A DNA stretch of 64,000 nt from CAIZWU01 sp942492905. Its GTDB lineage: Bacteria > Verrucomicrobiota > Verrucomicrobiia > Verrucomicrobiales > V1-33. The notes beneath the pieces are model-generated. The model did no database searches and was not told the DNA's origin. It saw only the letters and a list, made by a program, of their open reading frames with translations. The stretch covers positions 3,348,001-3,412,000 of the forward strand of contig OW818657.1 in assembly GCA_942492905.1 (NCBI GenBank), written 5' to 3'. Position numbers and translations under genes: made by a program. Below, piece by piece: positions 43,678 to 53,084 of this stretch; the stretch's first letter is position 1; the number at the start of each line of letters is the position of its first letter.

Positions 43678-46647
43678 TTATTTGTTGCCATTTTTCGCCG
43701 CCTCTGCGGCGGCGCGGGCCGCTTCCTCGGCCTGGCGCTGGGCCTGCTCACGGGCCGCTTGATCACGCGCGGCCTGTTCCTGCCGGGCGCGCTCCTCAGC
43801 CTGACGCTGCGCTTGTTCCCGGGCGGCCTGCTCCTGTTGGGCCCGCTCGGCGGCTTCGCGCTGCTGCCGGGCCATCTCTTCCTGACGGGCGCGTTCCTCA
43901 GCCTGACGCTGCGCCTGTTCGCGGACCGCCTGCTCCTGTTGAGCCCGCTCGGCGGCTTCGCGCTGCTGCCGGGCCATTTCCTCCTGACGGGCGCGTTCCT
44001 CGGCCTGACGCTGCGCCTGTTCGCGGGCCGCCTGTTCTTGTTGAGCCCGCTCGGCGGCTTCGCGGTGCTGCCGGGCCATTTCTTCCTGGCGGGCGCGTTC
44101 CTCGGCCTGCCGTTGCGCCTGTTCGCGGGCCGCCTGCTCCTGTTGCGCCCGCTCGGTGGCCTGGCGCTGACGGTTGGCTTCGGTTTCCCGTTGTTGTTGT
44201 TGTTCGCGGGCCGCTTCGGCCTGCGCGGCCAACTGCGCCTGCTGTTGTTGACGAGCCGCCTCCCCGGCCAACTCCTGCTGCCGGGCCGCAGCTTCCGCCG
44301 CCAACTGTCGTTGCTGTTCTTGCTGATTTTGTTGTTGTTCCGCCGCCAATGCCATCTGCGCCGCCTGCGCGGTTTCCCTCTGGCGGTCCGCTTCGGCCGC
44401 TGATTGCGCCAGGGCGTGCTCGCGCTCCGCCTGGGCCTGCTGCCGGGCTTCCCGTTGTTGTTGCAATTCCTGCTGCCGGGCGGCCAGTTCCCCGTTGATC
44501 CGGGCCGCTTTCTCCCGGCGTTCCGCCAAGCCCACCGCGGCATCCCGGCGGGCAGCCGATTCTTCCGGAAGCGGTCCGGTCACCCCGGCCGGGGCCTGCG
44601 GGCCTGCCACCTGAACCGGAGGGGATTGCCCGGCTGGTTCAGCCGCGGGGACTGGGCCGGTTTCCTGGACCCGTCGCACCAGTTGACCGGAAGCTCCTGA
44701 CTGGCCGGATCCGTTAAGCGAAGGATCCCCCTGGGGTTGTGGCCCCATCTTTTGTTGCTGGCGCACTGTCAGGGTTTCCTTGAGGCGCGCGACTTCCTCA
44801 CGGCGCGCTTCCAGGTCGGTCTGGGCCTCGCGGCGGACTAGAACTTCCGGTGCGGTCACCTCGGAATGGACCGGGGGCACCTCCGCGATGGTTCCGGCGG
44901 CCCCAAGCCCGGGAGTTTCCTGCCCCGGAGTGCTGGCGACTGTTGTCTCCACAGTTCCGGGAGGGATCACTGGCTGGCTCTCCACCAGGCGGGGAATCTC
45001 CACGGGTTCCACCCTGGGACGGGGCGTGGCGACTTCCGGCAAGCGCCCGGGAACCCGAGCCAAGATCTGGTCACCAGCACCCGGCTGCGGACGGGCTCCC
45101 GGAGTCACGACCGCCGGAACGGCCGGCCGGCCTCCGGAAACAATCCGGGACGGAGCAGTCTCCGCGGCGACCGGAAGGCCCCGCAACTGGGACAATTCAG
45201 CCTGACGGGCGCTCACTTCCTTTCTGACCTGCTCCCGCTGCGCCCGCCGTTTCGCCAAAGATGACTCCGCCAGCACTCTGGGTGGGGTTACCCCGGGGCG
45301 CGAAGGTGTCAGGTTCTGTTCAGCTGGCTGGCCCCGCGGGGTCGTCTGGCGGGGCTTGGGGGGATTTTGCACGGCGGCCGTCAAGGCCTCCACCCTGTCC
45401 TGACGCTCGGTCAGATGGCGGGCCGATTCGCCCTGGAGGGCTTTTGTCCCGGCCTCCATCCAGTGTTTTTTGTCTTCCCGGAAGCGGCGCAGAATTTTGT
45501 CAGTCGGCACCGTCCCCCGCGGAACCACGGCTCCCTCCGGCAATGGACCCGCCACCTCCCGCGGGCGAAGCGCGGCATTCCATGGCGCCCGCATCACCGG
45601 GGAAAAAACGCACAATTTATCGCGGTCGATCCGGAATTTCCGGTCCCCTTTGGTCAGCGGGTCACTGGCTAGAATATAACGGTCCGGGGGATGCGGGTGC
45701 CGGTCCCGGATCCATTCATACTTCGGCCCGCTGCCATTCACCCGGTGCCGCGAGACACTGAGCCGGGTGATATTGGTAGTGTCCCGGCAGACCACTCCGC
45801 TGCGCTCCGGCGGTTCACAGTGCCGGTGCACCGGCAGGCAGAAATGCTTCACCGCGATGAAGGTATAACTCGAAGGCTGGATGCCGCAGAGTTTGTCGAT
45901 GGAGGAATCGTAAGTCACCTCATCCCGGTAGAGGGTCTCCGGCGGCAGCGGGCACCAGCCCACATACTGATCGCTCCGGCGCCATGCCACCCAGGCCGGA
46001 GCCCAGACTTCGCCCGGCACCCAGATCCAGCCGCATCCCTTCATTTTCGCCCAACGGCCGTAGTGATAGGTGGCCCAGCCGAAGGGTTCATCCGAAAGCC
46101 ACGTCCACCCGCGGTCGCAGGCCGCCCAGCGCCCGACGGTGTAGGGCCGCCACGAGGTTTGCAGGGCCACCGCCGGTTGCCAGACATACCCATAATCCAC
46201 GGACTGGAACCAGCTGCCATGCACCGCGAGTTCCGTGTAAAACAAGCTGTAATCGCGCGCCGGAGGCAGCACCACCGGCGTGCTGACTGGCGTTTTGGGC
46301 TGGGCCGGGACTGCTGCCGCCACCTGTTCATTCAACCACGCCGCCCTCTCCTGATCCAGCCGCCGTTGTTCCTCCTCCAAGGCCGCACGGTCCACCGCCA
46401 ATTGTTCCTGCGCAATCTCCTGACGCAGTTTCTCCGCTTCCGCCTCCAGTTCTGCGATCTCCCTCGCGATCGCCGCCTCGCGGGCCGCTTCTGCGGCCTT
46501 TCCATCCTCCGCCCGGTAAATTTTTGGTTTCGGTTTCAACGGCACCGGAGCCGGAGGAGCGTCGGTCACTACTGGTTTCTCCCCGCACCCCAGGGTGAAC
46601 AGCACCAAGGACGAGACCAGCAGCGACGGAAGCAGCAGACGTTTCAT
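43678..46647 (-). CDS. DUF6600-like lipoprotein with long Gln/Glu/Arg coiled coil
   Basis: A 989-residue lipoprotein. The signal ends in a lipobox (SLVLFTLGCGEK, Cys near residue 21). Residues 50-110 are a charged coiled coil. About 130-260 is a Trp/Tyr-rich domain of the DUF6600 type: LAVHGSWFQSVDYGYVWQPA, WRPYTVGRWAACDRGWTWLS, EPFGWATYHYGRWAKMKGCG and WVPGEVWAPAWVAWRRSDQY. A Pro-rich middle is followed from about residue 690 by a highly charged coiled coil with 34-residue repeats. A domain of this type plus a long rod suggests an envelope or surface protein. The function is unknown. The plus-strand frame opposite the repeats is only a mirror of the Gln/Arg codons. Confidence 0.8.
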   Translation of the reverse strand: MKRLLLPSLLVSSLVLFTLGCGEKPVVTDAPPAPVPLKPKPKIYRAEDGKAAEAAREAAIAREIAELEAEAEKLRQEIAQEQLAVDRAALEEEQRRLDQERAAWLNEQVAAAVPAQPKTPVSTPVVLPPARDYSLFYTELAVHGSWFQSVDYGYVWQPAVALQTSWRPYTVGRWAACDRGWTWLSDEPFGWATYHYGRWAKMKGCGWIWVPGEVWAPAWVAWRRSDQYVGWCPLPPETLYRDEVTYDSSIDKLCGIQPSSYTFIAVKHFCLPVHRHCEPPERSGVVCRDTTNITRLSVSRHRVNGSGPKYEWIRDRHPHPPDRYILASDPLTKGDRKFRIDRDKLCVFSPVMRAPWNAALRPREVAGPLPEGAVVPRGTVPTDKILRRFREDKKHWMEAGTKALQGESARHLTERQDRVEALTAAVQNPPKPRQTTPRGQPAEQNLTPSRPGVTPPRVLAESSLAKRRAQREQVRKEVSARQAELSQLRGLPVAAETAPSRIVSGGRPAVPAVVTPGARPQPGAGDQILARVPGRLPEVATPRPRVEPVEIPRLVESQPVIPPGTVETTVASTPGQETPGLGAAGTIAEVPPVHSEVTAPEVLVRREAQTDLEARREEVARLKETLTVRQQQKMGPQPQGDPSLNGSGQSGASGQLVRRVQETGPVPAAEPAGQSPPVQVAGPQAPAGVTGPLPEESAARRDAAVGLAERREKAARINGELAARQQELQQQREARQQAQAEREHALAQSAAEADRQRETAQAAQMALAAEQQQNQQEQQRQLAAEAAARQQELAGEAARQQQQAQLAAQAEAAREQQQQRETEANRQRQATERAQQEQAAREQAQRQAEERARQEEMARQHREAAERAQQEQAAREQAQRQAEERARQEEMARQQREAAERAQQEQAVREQAQRQAEERARQEEMARQQREAAERAQQEQAAREQAQRQAEERARQEQAARDQAAREQAQRQAEEAARAAAEAAKNGNK
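43799..44165 (-). repeat. 102-bp tandem repeats encoding a 34-residue coiled-coil unit
   Basis: The landmark GCCTGACGCTGCGC or its variant recurs at 43799, 43901, 44003 and 44105, exactly 102 bp apart: three full units and a degenerate fourth. Each encodes AERAQQEQAAREQAQRQAEE followed by RARQEEMARQ and four linking residues. Units differ at only a few bases, so the array is young and could vary in copy number without shifting frame. Confidence 0.9.
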
Positions 46648-46792
46648 GACAACAAAGCGGATGGAGTGAACCAGGCAAACACGCCCGCCATTCGACGGAA
46701 CCGTTTTTTAAATATTCATCACTATTTTGCGTCCCTTCCCCTCCGCCCAATTTTTACTGGACGGACAGCGGTACCAGCCGTGGGCAGCGGGA

Positions 46793-49405
46793 TCAGGGGG
46801 CCTCGATCGCAGCTTCCAGGGCTTTGGCCAAGTGATCCGCGTGCTGCCGGATGTAAGTGGCATGGTCGCCGGGGACCGTCGTGGTCGAGATGGGGACCTC
46901 CGTATGTTTGCTCCAGCCCAGGGTGGGATCAGCCGTCCGGCCCTGCAGCAGGCTGCTGGAAATCAGATGGAGAGGGAAATGAAAAGGCCGGGGTTCCCAG
47001 GAAAACACAAGGTGATAGTAATGGGCGAGGTAGTCCGGAAGGGTGCCGTGATCCATGGCGACGCCGGTTTCCGCGAGGTGGGCATTGGTGCGGACATCAA
47101 GCAGGATGACTTTGGCCGGAGCCGCTGAGGGGTGATGCTCGTGGAGTTGCCGGGCCATTTCCACGGCAAGCAGACCTGCTCCGCATTCTCCGATCAGAAT
47201 CCATGGCCCGGTGGTGGGTTTTTGTTGGCACAGCAGATTCATGCGTTCCGCAATTCCGCCGAGGGATTCCATTTCCGTGAACACTTCATTCAGTGCGGAG
47301 ATCCTCAGCCCGTAGGCCGGCCGGGGTTGGGGGAGGCGGGTGAGGACACTGGCAAAAACCAGCATTTCCGCCTCACTGCCCTGCCCCCCTGGCAGCACAT
47401 AGAGCGGAGGCCCCTCTCCCTGGGTGGAGAGCGCGATGATGGCAGGAATCTCAAGCGGACGGGCGGCCACGGCATCGGTGCCGGTGCCGGTGCGCCGGGG
47501 CCGCCAGATGGGGATCATCTCCGCAATGGCGGCAATGGTGGGATGGTAGAGGAGGGTGTGCCCCGGCAGCTCAAATCCATAATGTGAGGAGAGGATGGCC
47601 AGCAGATTCACGGAAGCGAGGGAGTCTCCCCCCATTTCGAAAAAATGATCATAAACGGAGTTCGCCGGCCTGCCGAGGGCCTGCTGCCAGGCGGCGGCCA
47701 CCACCATCTCGATCTCGTGGCGCGGCGCCATGGCGGGGAATCGGGTGGCCGTCAAGGCAGCGGCCGGGTGATCCAGGTTCAAGGCCTGCCGGTCCACCTT
47801 GCCATTGGGGAGGAGCGGGAACTCCGGCACCACGATAAAGCGCGCGGGAATGGCTTCGGGAGGAAGTTTTCCGCGGAGCCGATGCCGCAGGGACTCGGGA
47901 TTGATGATCTGCCGGTCCATCGTCAGAATCCATGCCAGGAGCTGGGTCTGACGCCCCTGCTCCGGGGCGTGGGTCCGGGATGCCAGGGTGACCACCGCCT
48001 CCTGCACCGCGGTATCCTGAAGCAGCAGACTCTCCACTTCAGCCGGACTGACCCGGAGTCCCCCGACCTTCAGTTGGGAGTCCATCCGCCCCAGCCATTC
48101 CACCGCGTTGTCTTCCGGGCGGATCCGGCCCAGGTCACGTGTCAGGAGGCGTTTGTGGCCCGCTTCGGGCAGGTCCAGATAACGCTCAGCGGTGCGGAGT
48201 ACCTGGCCAAGGTAGCCCGACGAGAGCAGGTCGCTTTCCACGGCGATTTCGCCGGTTTCCCCGCGGGGGACTTCTTCTCCCCGCTCATCCAGAATCCTGA
48301 TCCGCTTGCCCGGCACAGGATACCCCACCGGCACCCGGTCCCCGGTGATCCGGGTGTGCCGGTCGGCCAGATAGCTGCAGAGAATACCGGCCCCTTCCGT
48401 CATCCCCAGCACGTTTTGAAAGATGCAATGGGCCGGAAAGAACCGTTGAAAGGCTTCCAGATCCGGGCGGAAGACGGCCTCCCCGCCCAGCAGCACGAAG
48501 CGGAGATCAGGCAAGGGGGAGCCGTTTTGCAGCACGGTCACCAGGCTGCGGAACAAGGTCGGCACGGCGTGGAAAAAAGTTATCTTCTGCTCCGTCATCC
48601 AGTGGGCGAGCCGGGGAATCCCTTGCGTCCGCACGTCAAACGGCGCCACACAGGCTCCATTCAGGAGGGCCCCGAAGATATCCATGGCCGCGGCTCCGGA
48701 GGCCGGAGAGATGCATAGCACCATGCGGTCGGTGGGAGCGATTTTGGCGAGATTCGTCATGTTCCGGATGTTCGCCAGCAGGGCGCGGTGCGAGCGGATA
48801 ATACCGGAGGGAGAGCCGGTGGTGCCTGACGTGTAATTGATGCACAAGGCGTGCCCGGGACCTGCTGCGGTGGAGAAGTCCGCTGTTTCCGGGGGGGATT
48901 CCAGAGCTTGCGTTAGCCCCAGCAGGGAGACCGCGGAGGGGGCGAGTTCTTCCGCGAGGTCACGGTGCGCCGGATGGAAGATCAGGAGCGTGGCCCCGGA
49001 GTCTTCCAGCAGGAAACGCAGCCTCCCGGCAGGAAGGCCGGGATCGAGAAAGAGGTAGGGGCGGCCAGCCTTGACGGCCCCCAGGAGGGCCGCCAGCATG
49101 GGCATTTCATGGTTCAGGAGCAGGGCGACCGGCTGACTGGAGTTTGCCGAGGCCGACTGGATGGCATGACAGACCGCCGCCGCCTTGCGCCTCAATTTCT
49201 TGTAAGTCCAGACCGAGGTCTCTCCCTGCACCGCCGGGAGGTCAGGATGGGTGGAGGCCATGGCACTGAATCTGTCCCAGACAGAATGGTCCAGGGCTTC
49301 GTCCGGAAAGGTCTTGAAGGTTGCCGGAACGGGGACGATGCCATCGTGCCCTGGCGAACCCCGGTGCCAGGCTTGATGCAGCCACTTGTAAATTTTCGTT
49401 ATCAT
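46793..49405 (-). CDS. Single-module NRPS-like synthetase (A-T-TE) with Cys-type thioesterase
   Basis: An 870-residue protein. The ATG at 49405 (MITKIYKWLHQAWH) is chosen because AGGAG lies five bases upstream. The adenylation domain (about 30-515) has CINYTSGTTGSPSGIIRSHR, FQNVLGMTEGAG, TRDLGRIRPEDNAVEWLGRM, DSQLKVGGLRVSPAEVESLL and LLPNGKVDRQAL. The carrier domain carries its phosphopantetheine site at S595 in FEMGGDSLASVN. The thioesterase domain (about 650-870) has IGECGAGLLAVEMARQL, where Cys741 replaces the usual nucleophilic Ser, and a late His in VPGDHATYIRQ. There is no condensation domain. Such A-T-TE enzymes load one carboxylic acid and release or join it. It is divergent from a methyltransferase gene, which may tailor the product. 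Confidence 0.88.
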   Translation of the reverse strand: MITKIYKWLHQAWHRGSPGHDGIVPVPATFKTFPDEALDHSVWDRFSAMASTHPDLPAVQGETSVWTYKKLRRKAAAVCHAIQSASANSSQPVALLLNHEMPMLAALLGAVKAGRPYLFLDPGLPAGRLRFLLEDSGATLLIFHPAHRDLAEELAPSAVSLLGLTQALESPPETADFSTAAGPGHALCINYTSGTTGSPSGIIRSHRALLANIRNMTNLAKIAPTDRMVLCISPASGAAAMDIFGALLNGACVAPFDVRTQGIPRLAHWMTEQKITFFHAVPTLFRSLVTVLQNGSPLPDLRFVLLGGEAVFRPDLEAFQRFFPAHCIFQNVLGMTEGAGILCSYLADRHTRITGDRVPVGYPVPGKRIRILDERGEEVPRGETGEIAVESDLLSSGYLGQVLRTAERYLDLPEAGHKRLLTRDLGRIRPEDNAVEWLGRMDSQLKVGGLRVSPAEVESLLLQDTAVQEAVVTLASRTHAPEQGRQTQLLAWILTMDRQIINPESLRHRLRGKLPPEAIPARFIVVPEFPLLPNGKVDRQALNLDHPAAALTATRFPAMAPRHEIEMVVAAAWQQALGRPANSVYDHFFEMGGDSLASVNLLAILSSHYGFELPGHTLLYHPTIAAIAEMIPIWRPRRTGTGTDAVAARPLEIPAIIALSTQGEGPPLYVLPGGQGSEAEMLVFASVLTRLPQPRPAYGLRISALNEVFTEMESLGGIAERMNLLCQQKPTTGPWILIGECGAGLLAVEMARQLHEHHPSAAPAKVILLDVRTNAHLAETGVAMDHGTLPDYLAHYYHLVFSWEPRPFHFPLHLISSSLLQGRTADPTLGWSKHTEVPISTTTVPGDHATYIRQHADHLAKALEAAIEAP

Positions 49406-49465
49406 GATTCTCCTGCAACGCAGCATGATCCATGCGCCGGATTTCTCCAGCCTTCTCCCGCCACG

Positions 49466-50167
49466 ATGAACCGGTTCTTAAAGCAATTCTTCAGAAAAAG
49501 CACCCCGGAACCGTCTGGTCCTCCAGCGGCTGTCCCTCCAGAGGTCTGTGAGGAGGCCTCACGGGGATTCGAGGATGTTTACCGCAGCAACCGACCGGAT
49601 CAAATGCCCTGGTTCTGGGCGGATTTGGACCCGGATTTCCGTCAAGCCCTCGCCAGCTATCAGGTGGCTCCAGGGCGGGCCGTGGACCTGGGCGGCGGCA
49701 GTGGCACTCAGGCGATCGCTCTGGCGAAACTGGGATTTACGGCCACCTGCACCGACTTCTCCGCCGGCGCTCTGGCAGGAGGCTGCCAGTTGGCGGAGGC
49801 GGAAAACGTCAAAGTGGATTTTCGTTATGATGATGTGACCAGATCCCAGCTCCAGGGCCCCTTTGATTTGGTGCTGGATCGCGGCTGCTTCCACATCATC
49901 GCGCCGGCTCTGCGGGCGGACTACCTGCGGACCGTCCTGCAATGTCTGGCTCCCCGGGGATGGTTCTTTTTCAAATGCTTCAGTTCCCTGGAACCTCCAC
50001 GACCGGGACCGTTTTGTTTTACGGAACAACAAATCCGGGATTTTTTCGAACCTGACCTGGAAATCGTTGAACTGCGCCACACGGATTTCCCCGGCACGCG
50101 GGCGGTCTTTCCCAAAGCGCTCATGGCCGTGATGAAACACCGCTCCAGTGCATTTCCGGCCCGGTGA
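49466..50167 (+). CDS. Class I SAM-dependent methyltransferase
   Basis: A 233-residue methyltransferase. Homology starts at ATG 49466 (MNRFLKQFFRKSTPEPSG); the long upstream extension of the frame is compositional and overlaps the divergent synthetase. Motif I is AVDLGGGSGTQAIALAKLG (about residue 73), and the acidic motif II is TCTDFSAGALAGG. Others: KVDFRYDDVT, FDLVLDRGCFHIIAP and LAPRGWFFFKCFSS. It resembles TehB/thiopurine-type small-molecule methyltransferases. Only 60 bp separate its start from that of the A-T-TE synthetase on the other strand, so the two may share regulation and act in one small pathway. Confidence 0.8.
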   Translation: MNRFLKQFFRKSTPEPSGPPAAVPPEVCEEASRGFEDVYRSNRPDQMPWFWADLDPDFRQALASYQVAPGRAVDLGGGSGTQAIALAKLGFTATCTDFSAGALAGGCQLAEAENVKVDFRYDDVTRSQLQGPFDLVLDRGCFHIIAPALRADYLRTVLQCLAPRGWFFFKCFSSLEPPRPGPFCFTEQQIRDFFEPDLEIVELRHTDFPGTRAVFPKALMAVMKHRSSAFPAR

Positions 50168-50216
50168 CCGGTGGCTTTCAACTCCCCATGGCGCGGCCGG
50201 CCCGGGAGATCCCTGC

Positions 50217-52484
50217 CTAGCCCAGATTCACCGGATCCACATCCACCGTCACGATTACCTCCTTGGGCATTTTCAAATCGGCGAGGCACTGCATCAGCGG
50301 CTCGGTGATTTGTTTGGCCTGCCGCGCCCGTGCCAGGATTTGAAACCGGTATTGATCGTGTGATTTCACCAGCGGACTCGGCGCCGGTTCACCCAGCAGG
50401 ATCTCCTGAGGGAAGGCCTTGACCAATTTGGCATGCAGCGTTTTCAACGCAAAGTCCGCCAGGTTCTCCCGCTCGCTGCGCACCGTCACCAACACTGCAT
50501 GACCATACGGCGGATACCCGCATTGCCTTCTGAACTCCAGTTCCTGCTCACTGAATCCCTCGAAATCGTGCTGCCGGGCAAACTGGATCGCCGGGTGGTG
50601 CGGGGTGAAACTCTGCACCACCACCTCGCCCATCAACTCCCCCCGCCCGGCCCGCCCGGCCACCTGGGTCAGCAGCGAAAACGTCCGCTCCCCGGCCCGG
50701 AAATCCGGAATGTGCAGGCCCATGTCGGCATTCAGAATCCCTACCAGGGTCACGTTCGGGAAGTGCAGGCCCTTGGCGATCATCTGGGTGCCGATCAACA
50801 GATCCAGCTTCCCGGTTTTGAAGGCGTGCAGCGTATCCCGCAGCTTGTGTTTCTGCGCCATGGAGTCCGCATCCACCCGCGCGATGCGGGCGGTGGGGAA
50901 GACCTTGCGCAGGGTTTCCTCCACCCGCTCGGTCCCGTATCCTGCCAGCAGGATGGCCGGGTCCTTGCACTCCGGACATTTTTTGGGCGCGAGTTTTTGA
51001 AAGCCGCAGACGTGGCACACCAGCCGCCCCAGCTCCTGATGCACCGTCATCGCCACCTCACAGTGAGGGCATTTCACCACATGTCCGCAGGCCTGACACA
51101 CCACGCTGCTGGCAAACCCTCGCCGGTTCAAAAATAGGATCGACTGTTCGCCCCTCGTCAGCCGCTGATCGATCGCAATCCGCAGCCGCTCGCTCAGGAT
51201 CGCCGGACTCCCCTTCCCGGCCCGCTTTTTCTCGGTGCGCATATCGATCACCCGGACCAGGGGCAACTGCGCGTCATCGGCCCGTTCCGGCAGTTTTAAT
51301 AACGCATATCTGCCGCGTTGCGCATTGTGCCAGCTTTCCAGCGAGGGCGTTGCGCTGCCCAGCAGAATAGCGCACCCTTCCAGCCTCGCCCGCACCACCG
51401 CAGCATCCCGCGCTTGATAGCGCGGGGGCTGCTCCTGCTTGTAGCTGCCCTCGTGCTCCTCATCCACGATGATCAGCCCGATGTCCTCCAGCGGCGCAAA
51501 GATCGCACTGCGCGCCCCGATCACGATCCGCGCCTTCCCCCGCTGGATCTTATGCCACTCATCAAACCGCTCGCCTTTGCTCAAATGGCTGTGCAACACC
51601 GCCACCTGCTCCTGCATCTCCGCGAACCGGCTCTTGAAACGTTCCACCGTCTGCGGTGTCAGGGAAATCTCCGGCACCAGCACCAGCACCGCCCGGCCCT
51701 GCTCCAGCACCCGCTGCGCCGCCTGCAGGTAAACTTCCGTCTTCCCACTTCCCGTCACCCCGAAAAGCAGCATCGGCTTCGCCTCCCGCGGATTCCGCAC
51801 CGCCTCCAGCACCGTCACCAGCGCCTCATGCTGCGCCTGATTCAGCGCCAGCGATTTGGTGCTGACAAACGACTCGCCCTCATGGGGATCACGCGCCACC
51901 GGCTCATCCGTGATTTCGATCCACCCCTTGTGGTGCAGCGCCTTCAGCGCCGCGCCGGAAAATGCCACCGCCGCCACCGGTTCCCCCGCCGCCTTCAGGG
52001 CCTCCAAAACCTCCGCCTGCTTCGGCGCCTTTTTCGTCAGGACCGCAGCTTCCTCCGCCGACGGCCCGCGCAGCAGCCGGGCAAACAACCGCCGTTTCTC
52101 GCTGTGTTTCTCCTCCCGCACCGCCTCCGGCAGCATCGCCCGCATCACACTTTCCAGCGGCGCGCAATAATACGCCGAAACCCATTTTCCGAACTCCATC
52201 AGAGCCGGGGGAATCATCACGCGTTCCGAGAGCAGCCCCAGCAGGGGTTTCAACTTCGTCACCTCCGCCTCCGCCGCCGGATACACGATCAGCACCGTGC
52301 CTGTCATCGTCCGGTTCCGCAGCGGCACGCTCACCCGGCTCCCCGGCCCCACCCCATCCAGCGCCGGCGGGATCGCATAGTCAAACTCCAGGTCCGCCAC
52401 CGCCCCATCCAGCAACACCCGCGCCGCCATCGGCAGCAGCGCCACCGCTTCCGGTCCCAAGGGCAATTCATCCTCCGGCATCAT
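50217..52484 (-). CDS. priA: Primosomal protein N' (replication restart helicase PriA)
   Basis: A 755-residue superfamily 2 helicase that reloads the replication machinery at stalled forks. The N-terminal DNA-binding domain (VLLDGAVADLEFDYAIPPAL) is followed by Walker A (FGVTGSGKTEVYLQAAQ), the DEEH box (LIIVDEEHEGSYKQE), SATPSLES, and the zinc-binding insert with paired cysteines CQACGHVVKCPHCEVAM and CHVCGF / CPECKDP. Later blocks are GTERVEETLRKVFP, LLIGTQMIAKGLHFPNVTLV and LTQVAGRAGRGE. All helicase motifs look intact. It converges with the methyltransferase gene. Confidence 0.97.
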   Translation of the reverse strand: MMPEDELPLGPEAVALLPMAARVLLDGAVADLEFDYAIPPALDGVGPGSRVSVPLRNRTMTGTVLIVYPAAEAEVTKLKPLLGLLSERVMIPPALMEFGKWVSAYYCAPLESVMRAMLPEAVREEKHSEKRRLFARLLRGPSAEEAAVLTKKAPKQAEVLEALKAAGEPVAAVAFSGAALKALHHKGWIEITDEPVARDPHEGESFVSTKSLALNQAQHEALVTVLEAVRNPREAKPMLLFGVTGSGKTEVYLQAAQRVLEQGRAVLVLVPEISLTPQTVERFKSRFAEMQEQVAVLHSHLSKGERFDEWHKIQRGKARIVIGARSAIFAPLEDIGLIIVDEEHEGSYKQEQPPRYQARDAAVVRARLEGCAILLGSATPSLESWHNAQRGRYALLKLPERADDAQLPLVRVIDMRTEKKRAGKGSPAILSERLRIAIDQRLTRGEQSILFLNRRGFASSVVCQACGHVVKCPHCEVAMTVHQELGRLVCHVCGFQKLAPKKCPECKDPAILLAGYGTERVEETLRKVFPTARIARVDADSMAQKHKLRDTLHAFKTGKLDLLIGTQMIAKGLHFPNVTLVGILNADMGLHIPDFRAGERTFSLLTQVAGRAGRGELMGEVVVQSFTPHHPAIQFARQHDFEGFSEQELEFRRQCGYPPYGHAVLVTVRSERENLADFALKTLHAKLVKAFPQEILLGEPAPSPLVKSHDQYRFQILARARQAKQITEPLMQCLADLKMPKEVIVTVDVDPVNLG

Positions 52485-52487
52485 CGT

Positions 52488-53084
52488 TCAGATCAATCCA
52501 GATTGGAGCAGAGGGAAACCACGGATTTTCATGGATCGGACGAAAGTTTGCGGTACATAGTGGAACCCAGACCTTATCTTTGAGAATCTGCACCCTCTGT
52601 GGTTGAACCAGGAGCAACCACAGATTACGCAGGGGGCGTTTCCGATGAGATAGACTTTGGCGATGCGCACGGCGGCGATTTTGTCGTTGTCGCAATGGAG
52701 GGCGGCGTGGCGCCCGACGTGGGCGCTTTCCAAAACACAGGAGCGGCGGCCGAGGGCGTGGAGGCGGTGGCAGATCTCGAAGCTGTTGGACCCGGCTTCC
52801 ATGAGGAAGAGGTCGTCCGGGGTGCCCTGCGTGGCAGCCCAGTCGAGGAAGGCCGTGAGAGGGCGGTCGGCGTGGGATTCGAGCTGCCGGGCATCGTGCA
52901 GGCTGGTGCCGCACAACACGGCCCAGGTGAAGGTATCCGGGTGGCAGTCCAGACCGATGATCCTTCCTTTGGCGGAAGGGGCTGGCGCGGGGTAGGTTTC
53001 AAGGCCTCCGGCGGCGTTCCCCTGCCGCCCGTCCGCGGGAGGCTGGGGGGATTTTGGTTTGGGTGGTTTTGAGGTGGTTTTCAT
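52488..53084 (-). pseudogene. IS110-family transposase remnant, C-terminus lost
   Basis: The frame from ATG 53084 (MKTTSKPPKPKSPQPPADGR) contains the N-terminal DEDD-type domain of IS110 transposases: IIGLDCHPDTFTWAVL, LFLMEAGSNSFEICHRLHAL, CVLESAHVGRHAALH and DNDKIAAVRIAKVYL. Homology ends near 52645. What follows (IGNAPCVICGCSWFNHRG onward) is read from intergenic repeat sequence, so the second half, including the C-terminal serine domain, is missing. Intact members are about 330-450 residues. The fragment marks past IS activity at the border of the accessory region. Confidence 0.8.

Noticed and set aside
43759..44403. Long Leu/Gly-rich plus-strand frame opposite the DUF6600 coiled coil
   Set aside because: It mirrors Gln/Arg/Glu codons of the real gene; it has no start signal and no homology.
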